Positions 21,065 to 28,335 of a stretch of 29,642 nt of DNA are shown here, one piece after another. This DNA comes from an uncultured Collinsella sp. Lineage in GTDB: Bacteria > Actinomycetota > Coriobacteriia > Coriobacteriales > Coriobacteriaceae. The stretch spans positions 1-29,642 of the forward strand of contig CAUGJN010000010.1 in the NCBI GenBank assembly GCA_959599635.1, given 5' to 3'. Within the stretch, counting starts at the first letter, position 1. Each line of letters starts with the position of its first letter. A program made the translations under genes and the position numbers. A model generated the notes under the pieces. The model ran no database searches. It saw only the letters and a program-made list of their open reading frames with translations, and was not told where the DNA came from.

Positions 21065-21136
21065 GGTTAGGGGCGTCATTCGCATCGCGAGTACAGATTT
21101 CGCAGGTCGGAGTGGGCTATTCGTGCCTCTGTGAAG

Positions 21137-21184
21137 CCCGGAGCTCCCCTATGGGGAGCTCCGGGGCACCCTTCCTAGGGTGCC
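21137..21184. repeat. Two adjacent perfect hairpins
   Basis: CCCGGAGCTCCCC (21137-21149) pairs with GGGGAGCTCCGGG (21153-21165) around TAT. Directly after, GGCACCC (21165-21171) pairs with GGGTGCC (21178-21184) around TTCCTA. No T tract follows on either strand. The CCCCTATGGGG core recalls the hairpins at 1223-1298, so this may be a genome-wide repeat type. Confidence 0.72.
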
Positions 21185-21185
21185 G

Positions 21186-21402
21186 TGGCCAAAAAATGGC
21201 AGATATGAGTACTGTCACCAATTTAGTAACAGGCAATTTTGGCCTCTCGGACAGATTTTGCGCTCAATGTCGCTAACCTGATGCTTAGTTATTCCACATT
21301 TGTTTATTATCTTCTTACTTTACGCCGCCTCCGAGTCCTAAATTCCTTGATTTTGCTGTTACTGATTTAGTGACAGTACTCATATTTGCCATATTTTGGC
21401 CA
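21186..21402. mobile_element. 217-bp non-coding element with 47-bp inverted ends (MITE-like)
   Basis: The left end (21186-21232, beginning TGGCCAAAAAATGGC) and the reverse complement of the right end (21356-21402) agree at 42 of 47 positions. The 123-base centre has no gene. Each end also contains a smaller imperfect palindrome of the type CTGTTAC-N7-GTGACAG. Long inverted ends around a short gene-free centre fit a miniature inverted-repeat element; a double regulatory site is the alternative. No target-site duplication is obvious. Confidence 0.6.
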
Positions 21403-21436
21403 GGGCATATGATTAACCCCCTATTTTCGACGTGAA

Positions 21437-22546
21437 TTAGACCGGCTTAAGCCCAAAACACGCCCGCAGCGTGTTAAGCAACGCCTCTTGCTTCTTCCTG
21501 CGGGCATCGACACGATTCCGGTACCGCTTTCGCATACGCTGGTGGATGCGCCATGCGAGCGCTTCCATCGCTTCCATGTCGCAGAGCATTTCGTTGTTGA
21601 CCGTCGCGACCTCGATTCCCATAGTAATCAAGCCCGTGTTGCGTTTTTCATCATGGATACGTCCCCTCCGGGAGGAATGGCCCAGCTCACCGTTGTATTC
21701 AAGGTCAAACCGGGCTGCTTCCTGATACGCATCGCAAACTGCATGCGGCATCCCCGAGATTGCCTGCGCGCGGTCATCGAACTCGATCTTGTAGTCGGTC
21801 TTAAAGGGACCGCAGTCAAATCCGCCATAGGAAAACGGAAGCGAAAACAGAGCGAGCATGATGCACTCCATGGGCGAGAGCAGGTTTTCTGACAGGTAGG
21901 GACACAGACGCAGCAGCTGTTTGGCCGCGTTTCCCTTGCATACCGCGAGGTAATCTGCCAAGCGATCGGGCGTCAGCGCTGGCTCGACTTCAAAGTAGCC
22001 CACGTCTGCCGGTTGGTCCTTGTCCTTTGCAAGTTTGTTCGCAACGGGCGAGGTGTAGGGAGGCAGATGCTTCCCGCGATCGCTCAGTGAAATCTTGGAA
22101 CACAGTTCCTGGGCCAGGGCAAACGCCTGGATGCAGCCGACCTCGCGTGCAACGGCAACACAAAGGGCCTCGGGAGATAGGCTGTACATCCCCGGTTCCA
22201 CCTCTAGAATCGAGCCGTCGGGCAACTCGGAGCATACGGACCAACTCACGCCAAGAATGCGGCGGCGCTGCGCTGCAGACCCTACCAGCAAACACAAATC
22301 CTCTTGCACCTCGCCGCTTGCGGCCCCAATCCGCACCAAGTCGGGAAGATAGATGTCCTCGGTCGAGGGCGACGACGTGCGCAGCACACGGCGCTCCTCA
22401 TCGGGATTAAGGTCCTTCCAGCCGATGTAGCCCATCTGCCGGCGCTCGGCGCGCATCATGCGTAGCGCCGAGGCGCCCGTTAGGATTACGGAAGCCGCTA
22501 GCTGTTCGCCTGTCGGCTCGTTGCGCCGCTCAATCTTCACTGCCAC
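21437..22546 (-). CDS. Endonuclease-like protein (DUF559/Vsr-like C-terminal domain), 369 aa
   Basis: The frame extends upstream into comFC, so the true start is later. GTG 22546 lies just after AGGGG, 11 bases from the comFC stop, and starts a normal-looking protein (MAVKIERRNEP when read from GTG). The C-terminal part FDLEYNGELGHSS, followed by HDEKRNTGLITMGIEVATV, has the D-x-E-Y-x-G-x(3)-H ... R ... G pattern of DUF559 / very-short-patch-repair-like nucleases. The middle (MYSLSPEALCVAVAREVG, FALAQELCSKIS) matches a type of protein I know from Coriobacteriia. Whether the nuclease is active is unclear because Asn replaces the Asp often found after EY. Being downstream of comFC, it may be co-expressed with competence or DNA-processing genes. 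Confidence 0.6.
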   Translation of the reverse strand: MAVKIERRNEPTGEQLAASVILTGASALRMMRAERRQMGYIGWKDLNPDEERRVLRTSSPSTEDIYLPDLVRIGAASGEVQEDLCLLVGSAAQRRRILGVSWSVCSELPDGSILEVEPGMYSLSPEALCVAVAREVGCIQAFALAQELCSKISLSDRGKHLPPYTSPVANKLAKDKDQPADVGYFEVEPALTPDRLADYLAVCKGNAAKQLLRLCPYLSENLLSPMECIMLALFSLPFSYGGFDCGPFKTDYKIEFDDRAQAISGMPHAVCDAYQEAARFDLEYNGELGHSSRRGRIHDEKRNTGLITMGIEVATVNNEMLCDMEAMEALAWRIHQRMRKRYRNRVDARRKKQEALLNTLRACFGLKPV

Positions 22547-22556
22547 AAAACCACCC

Positions 22557-23363
22557 CTACCAAACGCGTGCGATAGCGAGGCCATCGACCGCCGCAGCGC
22601 CGGCGCGCTTGAGTTCCGCCGAAGCCGCGGCCATCGTCGCGCCCGTGGTGATAACGTCGTCGATAAGCAGCAGGCGGCGGCCCCGCACGTCCTCAACGGT
22701 CTCGTACATGCCTCGGGCGCGTTCACGGCGTTCTTCACGGCCAAGTTCACGCTGGTCGCCATGGCCGTACTTAACGAGGGCGTCGAGCAGCGGAACACCC
22801 GACAGCTCGCAAAATGGGCGCGCAATGGCCTCCATGTGATCGAAGCCGCGTCGCCGAAACGCCGCCGCCGTCGCGGGCACAAACACCACTGCATCGGCGC
22901 CGGACAACACACCGCCTAAGCGTTCGGGTGCCGCGACCTGGGCATGTAAGGCGGTGTCGTATAGCAGCTCTGCCAGATACGGCGCCAGGCGTCGCTCGCC
23001 CGCGTCTTTGTATGCTTTAATGATCCGCGGCAGCGGATGCGTGTAAATGGCACATGCCAGGCACCGGTCGAGTGCTTCAGCCATCGCCGAGGACGAACCC
23101 TCGACCGAGCACTCGGTGCACAGCAAGTCTCCAAACGGGGCGCCGCATCGAGTGCAGCTATGCCGCGGGTCGATGAGCGCAAGCGCCGCCAAGCAGTCTT
23201 GGCAAATAAGCGCGCCGGAGCGCTCGCAGCCGGCGCATCGCGTGGGCGACAACGCCTCAAGCGCCTCGTGCGCCGCCCGCTCGGCAAACGGTAGCAATTC
23301 GTCCGCAAACGGTAGAATGCCGGCACCTTGCAGGCATCCCAACACATTCAAATGTCTCTTCAC
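22557..23363 (-). CDS. comFC: ComFC-family phosphoribosyltransferase-like protein, 268 aa
   Basis: ComFC is needed for uptake of transforming DNA in competent bacteria. The N-terminal part has two Cys clusters, C43-x2-C46...C54-x2-C57 and C70-x2-C73...C82-x2-C85, which form zinc ribbons. The C-terminal part is a phosphoribosyltransferase fold with the PRPP motif LLLIDDVITTGATM and the upstream VVFVPATAAAFRRRGFDHMEAIAR. Length is slightly above the usual 220-240. The start is GTG 23363, with AGGGAGGG 7 bases upstream; that SD lies inside a 12-bp hairpin. comFA is not in the window. ComFC homologues also exist in bacteria not known to be competent. Confidence 0.92.
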   Translation of the reverse strand: MKRHLNVLGCLQGAGILPFADELLPFAERAAHEALEALSPTRCAGCERSGALICQDCLAALALIDPRHSCTRCGAPFGDLLCTECSVEGSSSAMAEALDRCLACAIYTHPLPRIIKAYKDAGERRLAPYLAELLYDTALHAQVAAPERLGGVLSGADAVVFVPATAAAFRRRGFDHMEAIARPFCELSGVPLLDALVKYGHGDQRELGREERRERARGMYETVEDVRGRRLLLIDDVITTGATMAAASAELKRAGAAAVDGLAIARVW

Positions 23364-23366
23364 GAC

Positions 23367-23402
23367 ACAACCCTCCCTACGTTCGGTCGCAGGGAGGGTT
23401 GT
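23367..23402 (-). promoter_or_regulatory. Hairpin that holds the comFC ribosome binding site
   Basis: Two 12-base arms, 23367-23378 and 23391-23402, are perfect reverse complements (ACAACCCTCCCT on the plus strand at the left) with a 12-base loop. On the comFC mRNA the arm next to the start codon is AGGGAGGGTTGT, reading left to right within the RNA hairpin as its 3' arm, so the SD is base-paired. No T tract follows, so it is more likely a translational lock or a terminator relic of the ricT transcript. Confidence 0.72.
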
Positions 23403-23465
23403 TGATTCAGCGCTATGGTACCCCGACGCGATTGGGGCAAGGCTGGTTAAATCCGCTCGCGGGCG

Positions 23466-25166
23466 TTATTCGCCGGCGGGCGGTTGTGATGCAGACGAAG
23501 ACGGGGTCGAGCCCTCGCCACCATCCTGGCGCGGCTTGCGGGAACGGCGACGGCGACGGCGCTTTTGACCCTGGTCGGCCGAGCCCTCGCCACCGCGATC
23601 CTCGCGCGGCTCGCGCTCGTCGCGAGCGGCGCCACGCGAAGCCTTGGCAGCCGCTCCCCCGCCATCTCCGGGACGACGGCGCGTGACCTTGACCTCGCCA
23701 TCCGAGACCTGATCGGCAACGGAGGGCACTGAGGGCTTCTGCTGCGCGCCCGAGGAATGGCGACGACGCGGACGCGGTGCGCGCTCCTCCTCACCACGTG
23801 GCTTGCCGCCCTTGTCGGCAGGCGCATCGGAACCCGAGGAGCCCTTGGAAGCGGCACCAGCCTCGCGAGCAGCTGCGGCGCGGAAGGCGTCCTCGCGCTC
23901 CTCGCTCGACAGATGACGGCGACGACGGCGCGTGGGGTTCATGCCACCGCCGCGATTCTGCTGCTGGGGCTGTTGAACCTCGCGCTCGCGAGCTCCGTTC
24001 TTGCCGGCGGCTGCGGCCTCGCCGGCATCGGCAGAGCCCGCACGCTTGCGGCGGCGACGGCCGCCAGCGGCCTCCTCGGCCTCGGACGTTGCGGCATTGC
24101 CACGACCCTTTCCGCGGCCACGGCCCTCGCCCTGCCCCTGACCGGCGCGAGCATCGGATTCAGCATCGCGACGACGGCGCTTGGGCACCGACGTACCGGC
24201 CAGACGGTCGGCGCTCGACAGGCCATCGCCCACGTCGACGCCGTTCTCGCGGTCGAGCTCCATAAGCGCCAGACGCATCTCGGGCGACTCGATGCGCTCG
24301 AGCACGTCGCGCGTCACGCAGTCGGGGCGGCAGTTGCAGCCCTGCTCGGCGGCCTTCTTTTTGCAGCCCTCCGAGCAGGTCATATCGGCCAGGTTGACCT
24401 TAAAGACCTTGCCGTTCTCCAGGCGCAGCACCAGCTGCTCACGCGGCGTGTCATATTCCTGAATACGCGCCTTGCCGAGCGGCGTATCGATGAGCGTCTT
24501 CTTTTTGGGCGCACGGCTCTTAAAGTCCTTGTACGCTTCGAACTCATAGCGCAGGCAGCACATCAGGCGGCCGCAAACGCCGCTGATCTTGGAGGAATTG
24601 AGCGGCAGGTCCTGCTCTTTTGCCATGCGGATCGAGACGGGCTCAAACTGTCCGCCAAAGCGCGTGCAACAGAGCTCCTGGCCGCACTGGGCATAGCCGC
24701 CCACCAGGCGAGTCTCGTCGCGCACGCCGATCTGGCGCATGTCGACGCGAATGTGCAACGTCGAGGACAGATCCTTGACGAGCTGGCGAAAATCGACGCG
24801 CTCCTCGGCCGCAAAGTAGAACACGGCCTTCTCGCCGCCAAACAGGTACTCGACGCCCACCGGCTTCATCTCGAGGTCGAGTTCTTTGACCAGACGGCGG
24901 AAATCGACCATGGCCTCGTCGCCCTGGATGGCAAGATCGTCGGCAAGCTGCAGGTCGATGTCGCTCGCCACGCGCAGCACGGGCTTGAGCGGCTGACCGA
25001 TCTCGTCTTGCGGCACCTCGAAGGGATCGGCCGTAACCAAGCCGATCTCGGTTCCGCGCTCGGTGGAGCAAATGGCATAATCGGCCTCGAGGATATCCAG
25101 GTCCTGCGGGTCAAACCACAGGTCGCGCGAGGCGTAGGTAAACTTAACGGGTACGACTAACGGCAT
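23466..25166 (-). CDS. ricT: RicT (YaaT) PSP1-domain protein with long basic tail, 566 aa
   Basis: RicT is part of the RicAFT (YlbF-YmcA-YaaT) complex that stimulates RNase Y-dependent mRNA cleavage and affects competence and biofilm in Bacillus. The first 320 residues are the conserved part: VPVKFTYASRDLWFDP, the Cys-rich YAQCGQELCCTRFGG and VCGRLMCCLRYEF (iron-sulfur ligands in B. subtilis), and the EGCKKKAAEQGCNCRP segment. B. subtilis YaaT is about 275 residues. Here about 240 residues follow that are Arg/Lys/Gly/Ala/Ser-rich with RRRRR clusters, no predicted fold, and look like an RNA-binding disordered tail. It overlaps holB by 10 bases. tmk-holB-ricT is a conserved order. Partners YlbF and YmcA are not in the window. 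Confidence 0.92.
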   Translation of the reverse strand: MPLVVPVKFTYASRDLWFDPQDLDILEADYAICSTERGTEIGLVTADPFEVPQDEIGQPLKPVLRVASDIDLQLADDLAIQGDEAMVDFRRLVKELDLEMKPVGVEYLFGGEKAVFYFAAEERVDFRQLVKDLSSTLHIRVDMRQIGVRDETRLVGGYAQCGQELCCTRFGGQFEPVSIRMAKEQDLPLNSSKISGVCGRLMCCLRYEFEAYKDFKSRAPKKKTLIDTPLGKARIQEYDTPREQLVLRLENGKVFKVNLADMTCSEGCKKKAAEQGCNCRPDCVTRDVLERIESPEMRLALMELDRENGVDVGDGLSSADRLAGTSVPKRRRRDAESDARAGQGQGEGRGRGKGRGNAATSEAEEAAGGRRRRKRAGSADAGEAAAAGKNGAREREVQQPQQQNRGGGMNPTRRRRRHLSSEEREDAFRAAAAREAGAASKGSSGSDAPADKGGKPRGEEERAPRPRRRHSSGAQQKPSVPSVADQVSDGEVKVTRRRPGDGGGAAAKASRGAARDEREPREDRGGEGSADQGQKRRRRRRSRKPRQDGGEGSTPSSSASQPPAGE

Positions 25167-26284
25167 TTCAGTGCCTTCCTGATATCGAACAGCATGACCT
25201 CGATGGCCAGCTGGGGAGTAACGTTTCTGGCGATGTTGTGCTCGGCGGTTGCGACCGCCTCGAGCGCCTGGGTGGCACCCGCAACATTCGTCGCAGCGGC
25301 AAGCCGACCGATCGTGTCACGCACGTCTTCGTTCACCACGTCGGCCGCCTCGTCCTGAAGTGTCAGCAGCACGTCGCGCATGAGCGTCCGCGCGCTCGCC
25401 AGCGCTTCCATGATACCCGAACGCTCGCGCGCGTTGAGTTCGCGCTTGTTGCGGTCCTCAAGCTGCTTCAATGCTCCACGCGACAGGTAGTCGGCATTTT
25501 GCTCGAGTACCTTTTCCTGCGTGGACTTGACCTCGGCGAGCGGCGCCTTGACGGCGACGATGAGCGACTTGGCGCGACTGAGCACGTCGGCCTCGTCGGC
25601 GGCAATGAGTGAGCCGATGGCACGGACCATCTGACGGCGGGCGTCCTGGCGCTCGGCGCTCTTAAGAAACTCGATGCCGCGTGTGGGGCTTCCCGCCACG
25701 GCGACCGCCATGCGGCAACGCGCAGGGTCCTGACCGGTGGCGCGGCTCACGGCCTGCGCGGCCACGGTGGGCGACACCAGCCGAAACGGCACGCACTGGC
25801 AACGGCTCACGATGGTAGGCAGCATCACGTCTGCCGAGGTGCCCAGCAGGATGAACATGACGCCCTCGGGCGGCTCCTCGAGCGTTTTGAGCAATGCGTT
25901 GGCGGTGTTGGCGCGCAGCTGCTCGGCACGGTCGATGATGTAGACCTTGCCCTTGGCACGGATGGGCGCCAAGGGCACGTCGTCGAGTAGCTCGCGCGTC
26001 TGGGCGATGAGGTAGCCCGTAGCGCTCTCGGGCGTGTAATAGTGCACGTCGGGATGCGTATGCCGAGAGACGCGCACGCAACTGTCGCATGCGCCGCAGC
26101 CGTCCTGCTCGCACAGGAAGGCTTGGGCGAGCGCCCACGCGGCATCGAGCTTGCCCGCGCCGGGCGCGCCCAAAAACAGGTAGGCGTGCGATGCACGGCC
26201 GCTGGCGACGGCATTGGTCAAAAAGTCGCGCACGCGCTCTTGGGTGTCGAGCTTGGCCAGCAGGCTTGCCTGAGCGGGGGCCAT
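25157..26284 (-). CDS. holB: DNA polymerase III subunit delta' (HolB), 375 aa
   Basis: HolB is part of the clamp loader that puts the beta clamp on DNA. Visible: modified Walker A GAPGAGKL (39-46), zinc module Cys58, Cys63, Cys66 and Cys69 (CEQDGCGACDSC), the KVYIIDRAEQL Walker B region, ALLKTLEEPPEG and the SRC motif in IVSRCQ. These fit the AAA+ delta'/gamma group; it is shorter than DnaX. ATG 26284, with AAGGAGG about 9 bases upstream, starts one base after the tmk stop; the open extension to 26323 lies in tmk and is rejected. It overlaps ricT by 10 bases at its 3' end. Confidence 0.93.
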   Translation of the reverse strand: MAPAQASLLAKLDTQERVRDFLTNAVASGRASHAYLFLGAPGAGKLDAAWALAQAFLCEQDGCGACDSCVRVSRHTHPDVHYYTPESATGYLIAQTRELLDDVPLAPIRAKGKVYIIDRAEQLRANTANALLKTLEEPPEGVMFILLGTSADVMLPTIVSRCQCVPFRLVSPTVAAQAVSRATGQDPARCRMAVAVAGSPTRGIEFLKSAERQDARRQMVRAIGSLIAADEADVLSRAKSLIVAVKAPLAEVKSTQEKVLEQNADYLSRGALKQLEDRNKRELNARERSGIMEALASARTLMRDVLLTLQDEAADVVNEDVRDTIGRLAAATNVAGATQALEAVATAEHNIARNVTPQLAIEVMLFDIRKALKCR

Positions 26285-26285
26285 G

Positions 26286-26969
26286 TTACTCGGCCTCCTT
26301 GGCAAGCGCGGCGGCGACAGCATCCTGGGGGATATCGAGACCGTACGCGCGAACCTGCTCGACCGTCTTCTCGAAAACTACCTCGACGGTCGTAGTGGCG
26401 TCGATGAGCTTTACGCGGTTTGGCTCCTCGGCAGCAATGGCGCAAAACCCCTCGTAGACACGCTCCTGGAATGCCATGCCCTTAGCCTCCATGCGATCTG
26501 CCGCGCCACGGGCTGCCATGCGTAGCGCCGCCTGCTCGGGCGTGATGTGGTAGACGAGTGTGAGCGCCGGGTGCGTTCCCGCGACGGCCAGGTTGTTGGC
26601 GTCGCGCACCATCTGGCGATCGAGGCCGTCGGCAAACGCCTGGTAGCAGGTCGTGGAATCGTAGAAGCGATCGCACAGGACCACCTTGCCGGCAGCGAGG
26701 GCGGGCGCGATGACCTCGTGCACCAGCTGGGCACGCGCGGCCTCGTAGAGCAACAGCTCGCAGGTATCGCCCATCGCCATATTGGCGGGGTCGAGCAGCA
26801 GGGCGCGGATCTTTTCGCTGATGGCGGTGCCGCCCGGTTCGCGCAGGCTCACAACCTGGTGGCCAGCGAGCTCGAGCGCGCGAGCAAGCAGGCGCGCCTG
26901 CGTGGACTTGCCGGCACCGTCGACGCCCTCGAGCGTGATAAAGCTATGTTGAGCAGGCTCAAAAGCCAT
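26286..26969 (-). CDS. tmk: Thymidylate kinase, 227 aa
   Basis: Tmk phosphorylates dTMP to dTDP. Motifs in order: P-loop EGVDGAGKST (14-23), LREPGGTAISEKIR, LLYEAARAQLV, the DRX motif CDRFYDSTTCYQAF and a LID region ARGAADRMEAKG. An Arg after the P-loop is missing and Arg residues sit in the LID, as expected of type II enzymes. Length is typical. AAGGGG lies 8 bases before the ATG. It begins the tmk-holB-ricT-comFC series. Confidence 0.96.
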   Translation of the reverse strand: MAFEPAQHSFITLEGVDGAGKSTQARLLARALELAGHQVVSLREPGGTAISEKIRALLLDPANMAMGDTCELLLYEAARAQLVHEVIAPALAAGKVVLCDRFYDSTTCYQAFADGLDRQMVRDANNLAVAGTHPALTLVYHITPEQAALRMAARGAADRMEAKGMAFQERVYEGFCAIAAEEPNRVKLIDATTTVEVVFEKTVEQVRAYGLDIPQDAVAAALAKEAE

Positions 26970-27072
26970 GGGCGCAGCCCCTTCCTACAAGGCGCGTAAA
27001 TGCGAGTTACAGCAACCAAGCCATGATACCCCAGTGCTCGGCACGTCCCCAATGGCTAAAGGCGCCTTTCCA

Positions 27073-27141
27073 AAGTTGCGGTGAAATAGGGACTGATTGA
27101 AGCTCTGAGACCGCCAAACAGTCCCTATTTCACCGCAACTT
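27073..27141. repeat. Long perfect palindrome, 23-bp arms
   Basis: The arms 27073-27095 (starting AAGTTGCGGTGAAATAGG) and 27119-27141 are exact reverse complements, with a 23-base loop. No T tract follows on either side. It lies between the divergent tmk and zinc-ribbon genes. The size and perfection suggest a REP-like mobile palindrome; a similar design with different sequence is at 28212-28269. Confidence 0.82.
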
Positions 27142-27166
27142 ATGATGGGGAATTTTGGATGCTGGG

Positions 27167-27172
27167 TATAAT
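27167..27172 (+). promoter_or_regulatory. Probable -10 box of the zinc-ribbon gene
   Basis: TATAAT at 27167-27172 lies 38 bases before the ATG at 27210. No good -35 is visible at 16-18 bases upstream, where the palindrome ends. Confidence 0.55.
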
Positions 27173-27209
27173 CGTCGTATTGCATTGAAATGTGGCGAAA
27201 GGAGTGGCA

Positions 27210-28193
27210 ATGTCTCGGTATTGCGCCTCGTGCGGCAAGCGTCTTGCAGATGATGCCAAGTTCTGCACCTCGTGCGGTGCACCCGTTGAGCAAACAGCCG
27301 CGAGCGATAGCCAGCCCGCTTTTGAGCAGACCGGCTCCCTCGATACGCCGCAAGCCAAGGCGGACGACTCCCTCGCCTATAGCCCCGACCCCGCCGCAAG
27401 GACCGAGGCCGTCGAGACCACGCAGCGCATACCCGTCGCGAGCGGCTCGCCCCAACAGCAGCCGGCTCCCGCATACGCGCCCGCTTCGCCACAGACCCCC
27501 GCTCCCAAAAAGAGCGGCACCGGGCCGCTTATCGCCGTTATCGTTGTGCTGGTGGCGATCATCATCGCCCTGGTCATCTTCTTTGCAATCAGACCGTTCG
27601 ACAACGCCGCCACGCAGACGACTGCCGAGGTAGCCAAGCTGCACCATGACGTCGACGACGATGACCTAAAGCCTCTCGGCGATCCCAACAGCCTGTACGA
27701 CGATGATGACGATGACGACGAGGATGGCGGCGAAGCAACGCTCTCCGAGCAGAACCTCTACCGTCGCTTGAGCGAATACTACGACCTGCTCGAAGATCTC
27801 GACAGCCAGGTCCGTGGCTGCGCGCAGAACTTCAACGGCAACTATCTGGAAGAGGATCGAACCACCCGTCAAAATCTCGCCGACGTCGCCGAGCGCACGG
27901 AGGACACCATCGAGCAGTATTACGACATCGTCGAGGACCTGGACGTCCCGACGAGCTCCAAGAACTACAGCTCCTGGAAGGACATCATCGCCCTGTACGA
28001 CGACCTGGATCACCGCATTGACGCAATCTGTGATGCCTGGGAGATCAGCCTGAAATACGCCAAGCCTGCGGACCACAAGAATGAGATCGTGGCGCCGCTG
28101 TCGCGCGACAACGTGGCGGGCACCAATGACAATAAGTACCGCCTAGACTTTGAGGAGCGCTATCCCGGCGCTAAGCCTGTCGAGGTGAACTAG
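27210..28193 (+). CDS. Zinc-ribbon membrane protein of unknown function, 327 aa
   Basis: The N-terminus is a double-Cys zinc ribbon: C5-x2-C8 and C19-x2-C22 (YCASCGKRLADDAKFCTSCG). A Pro/Ala/Gln-rich linker follows (23-104), then one membrane segment (106-127) and an outer part with a run of Asp (164-170) and a helical domain to the end. The zinc ribbon would be inside and the helical part outside. The ATG at 27210 is preceded by AAAGGAG; a GTG at 27192 is possible but less likely. Such proteins are common in Coriobacteriia and Firmicutes, without known function. It is the only plus-strand gene between topA and tmk. Confidence 0.82.
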   Translation: MSRYCASCGKRLADDAKFCTSCGAPVEQTAASDSQPAFEQTGSLDTPQAKADDSLAYSPDPAARTEAVETTQRIPVASGSPQQQPAPAYAPASPQTPAPKKSGTGPLIAVIVVLVAIIIALVIFFAIRPFDNAATQTTAEVAKLHHDVDDDDLKPLGDPNSLYDDDDDDDEDGGEATLSEQNLYRRLSEYYDLLEDLDSQVRGCAQNFNGNYLEEDRTTRQNLADVAERTEDTIEQYYDIVEDLDVPTSSKNYSSWKDIIALYDDLDHRIDAICDAWEISLKYAKPADHKNEIVAPLSRDNVAGTNDNKYRLDFEERYPGAKPVEVN

Positions 28194-28211
28194 CGCTTTG
28201 TCGTTCCCGAG

Positions 28212-28269
28212 CCGGCAGTTAGGGACGTTCCTAAACTGCCGGCAGAAAAGGAACGTCCCTAACTGCCGG
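28212..28269. repeat. Long perfect palindrome, 21-bp arms with nested palindrome in the loop
   Basis: The arms 28212-28232 (CCGGCAGTTAGGGACGTTCC...) and 28249-28269 are exact reverse complements. The 16-base loop contains the palindrome CTGCCGGCAG (28236-28245), which can also pair with the arm ends, so alternative folds exist. It follows the zinc-ribbon gene by 18 bases and precedes a true terminator, so it is not needed as one. Confidence 0.82.
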
Positions 28270-28271
28270 TC

Positions 28272-28313
28272 AAAAAAACGAGCGAGGATCGCGGGGTCCT
28301 CGCTCGTTTTTTT
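28272..28313. terminator. Strong bidirectional terminator between the zinc-ribbon gene and topA
   Basis: A perfect 17-bp inverted repeat: A7-CGAGCGAGGA (28272-28288) and TCCTCGCTCG-T7 (28297-28313), with an 8-base loop. It ends both convergent transcripts. Confidence 0.95.
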
Positions 28314-28335
28314 GGGCAATGTTTCGACTGCGCCG

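Noticed and set aside
20705..21085. N-terminal extension of the binding lipoprotein up to 21085
   Set aside because: It would bury the lipoprotein signal in mid-protein, start upstream of the mapped-looking promoter, and overlaps paired RNA helices. Shorter starts fit the signal peptide.
23757..25160. Long plus-strand open frame antisense to ricT
   Set aside because: Same type of high-GC shadow; the minus-strand RicT has clear motifs throughout its first 320 residues.
27073..28313. CRISPR array or phage attachment sites, because of several long repeats
   Set aside because: The repeats are single palindromes of different sequence, not direct repeats with regular spacers; no cas or integrase gene is present.
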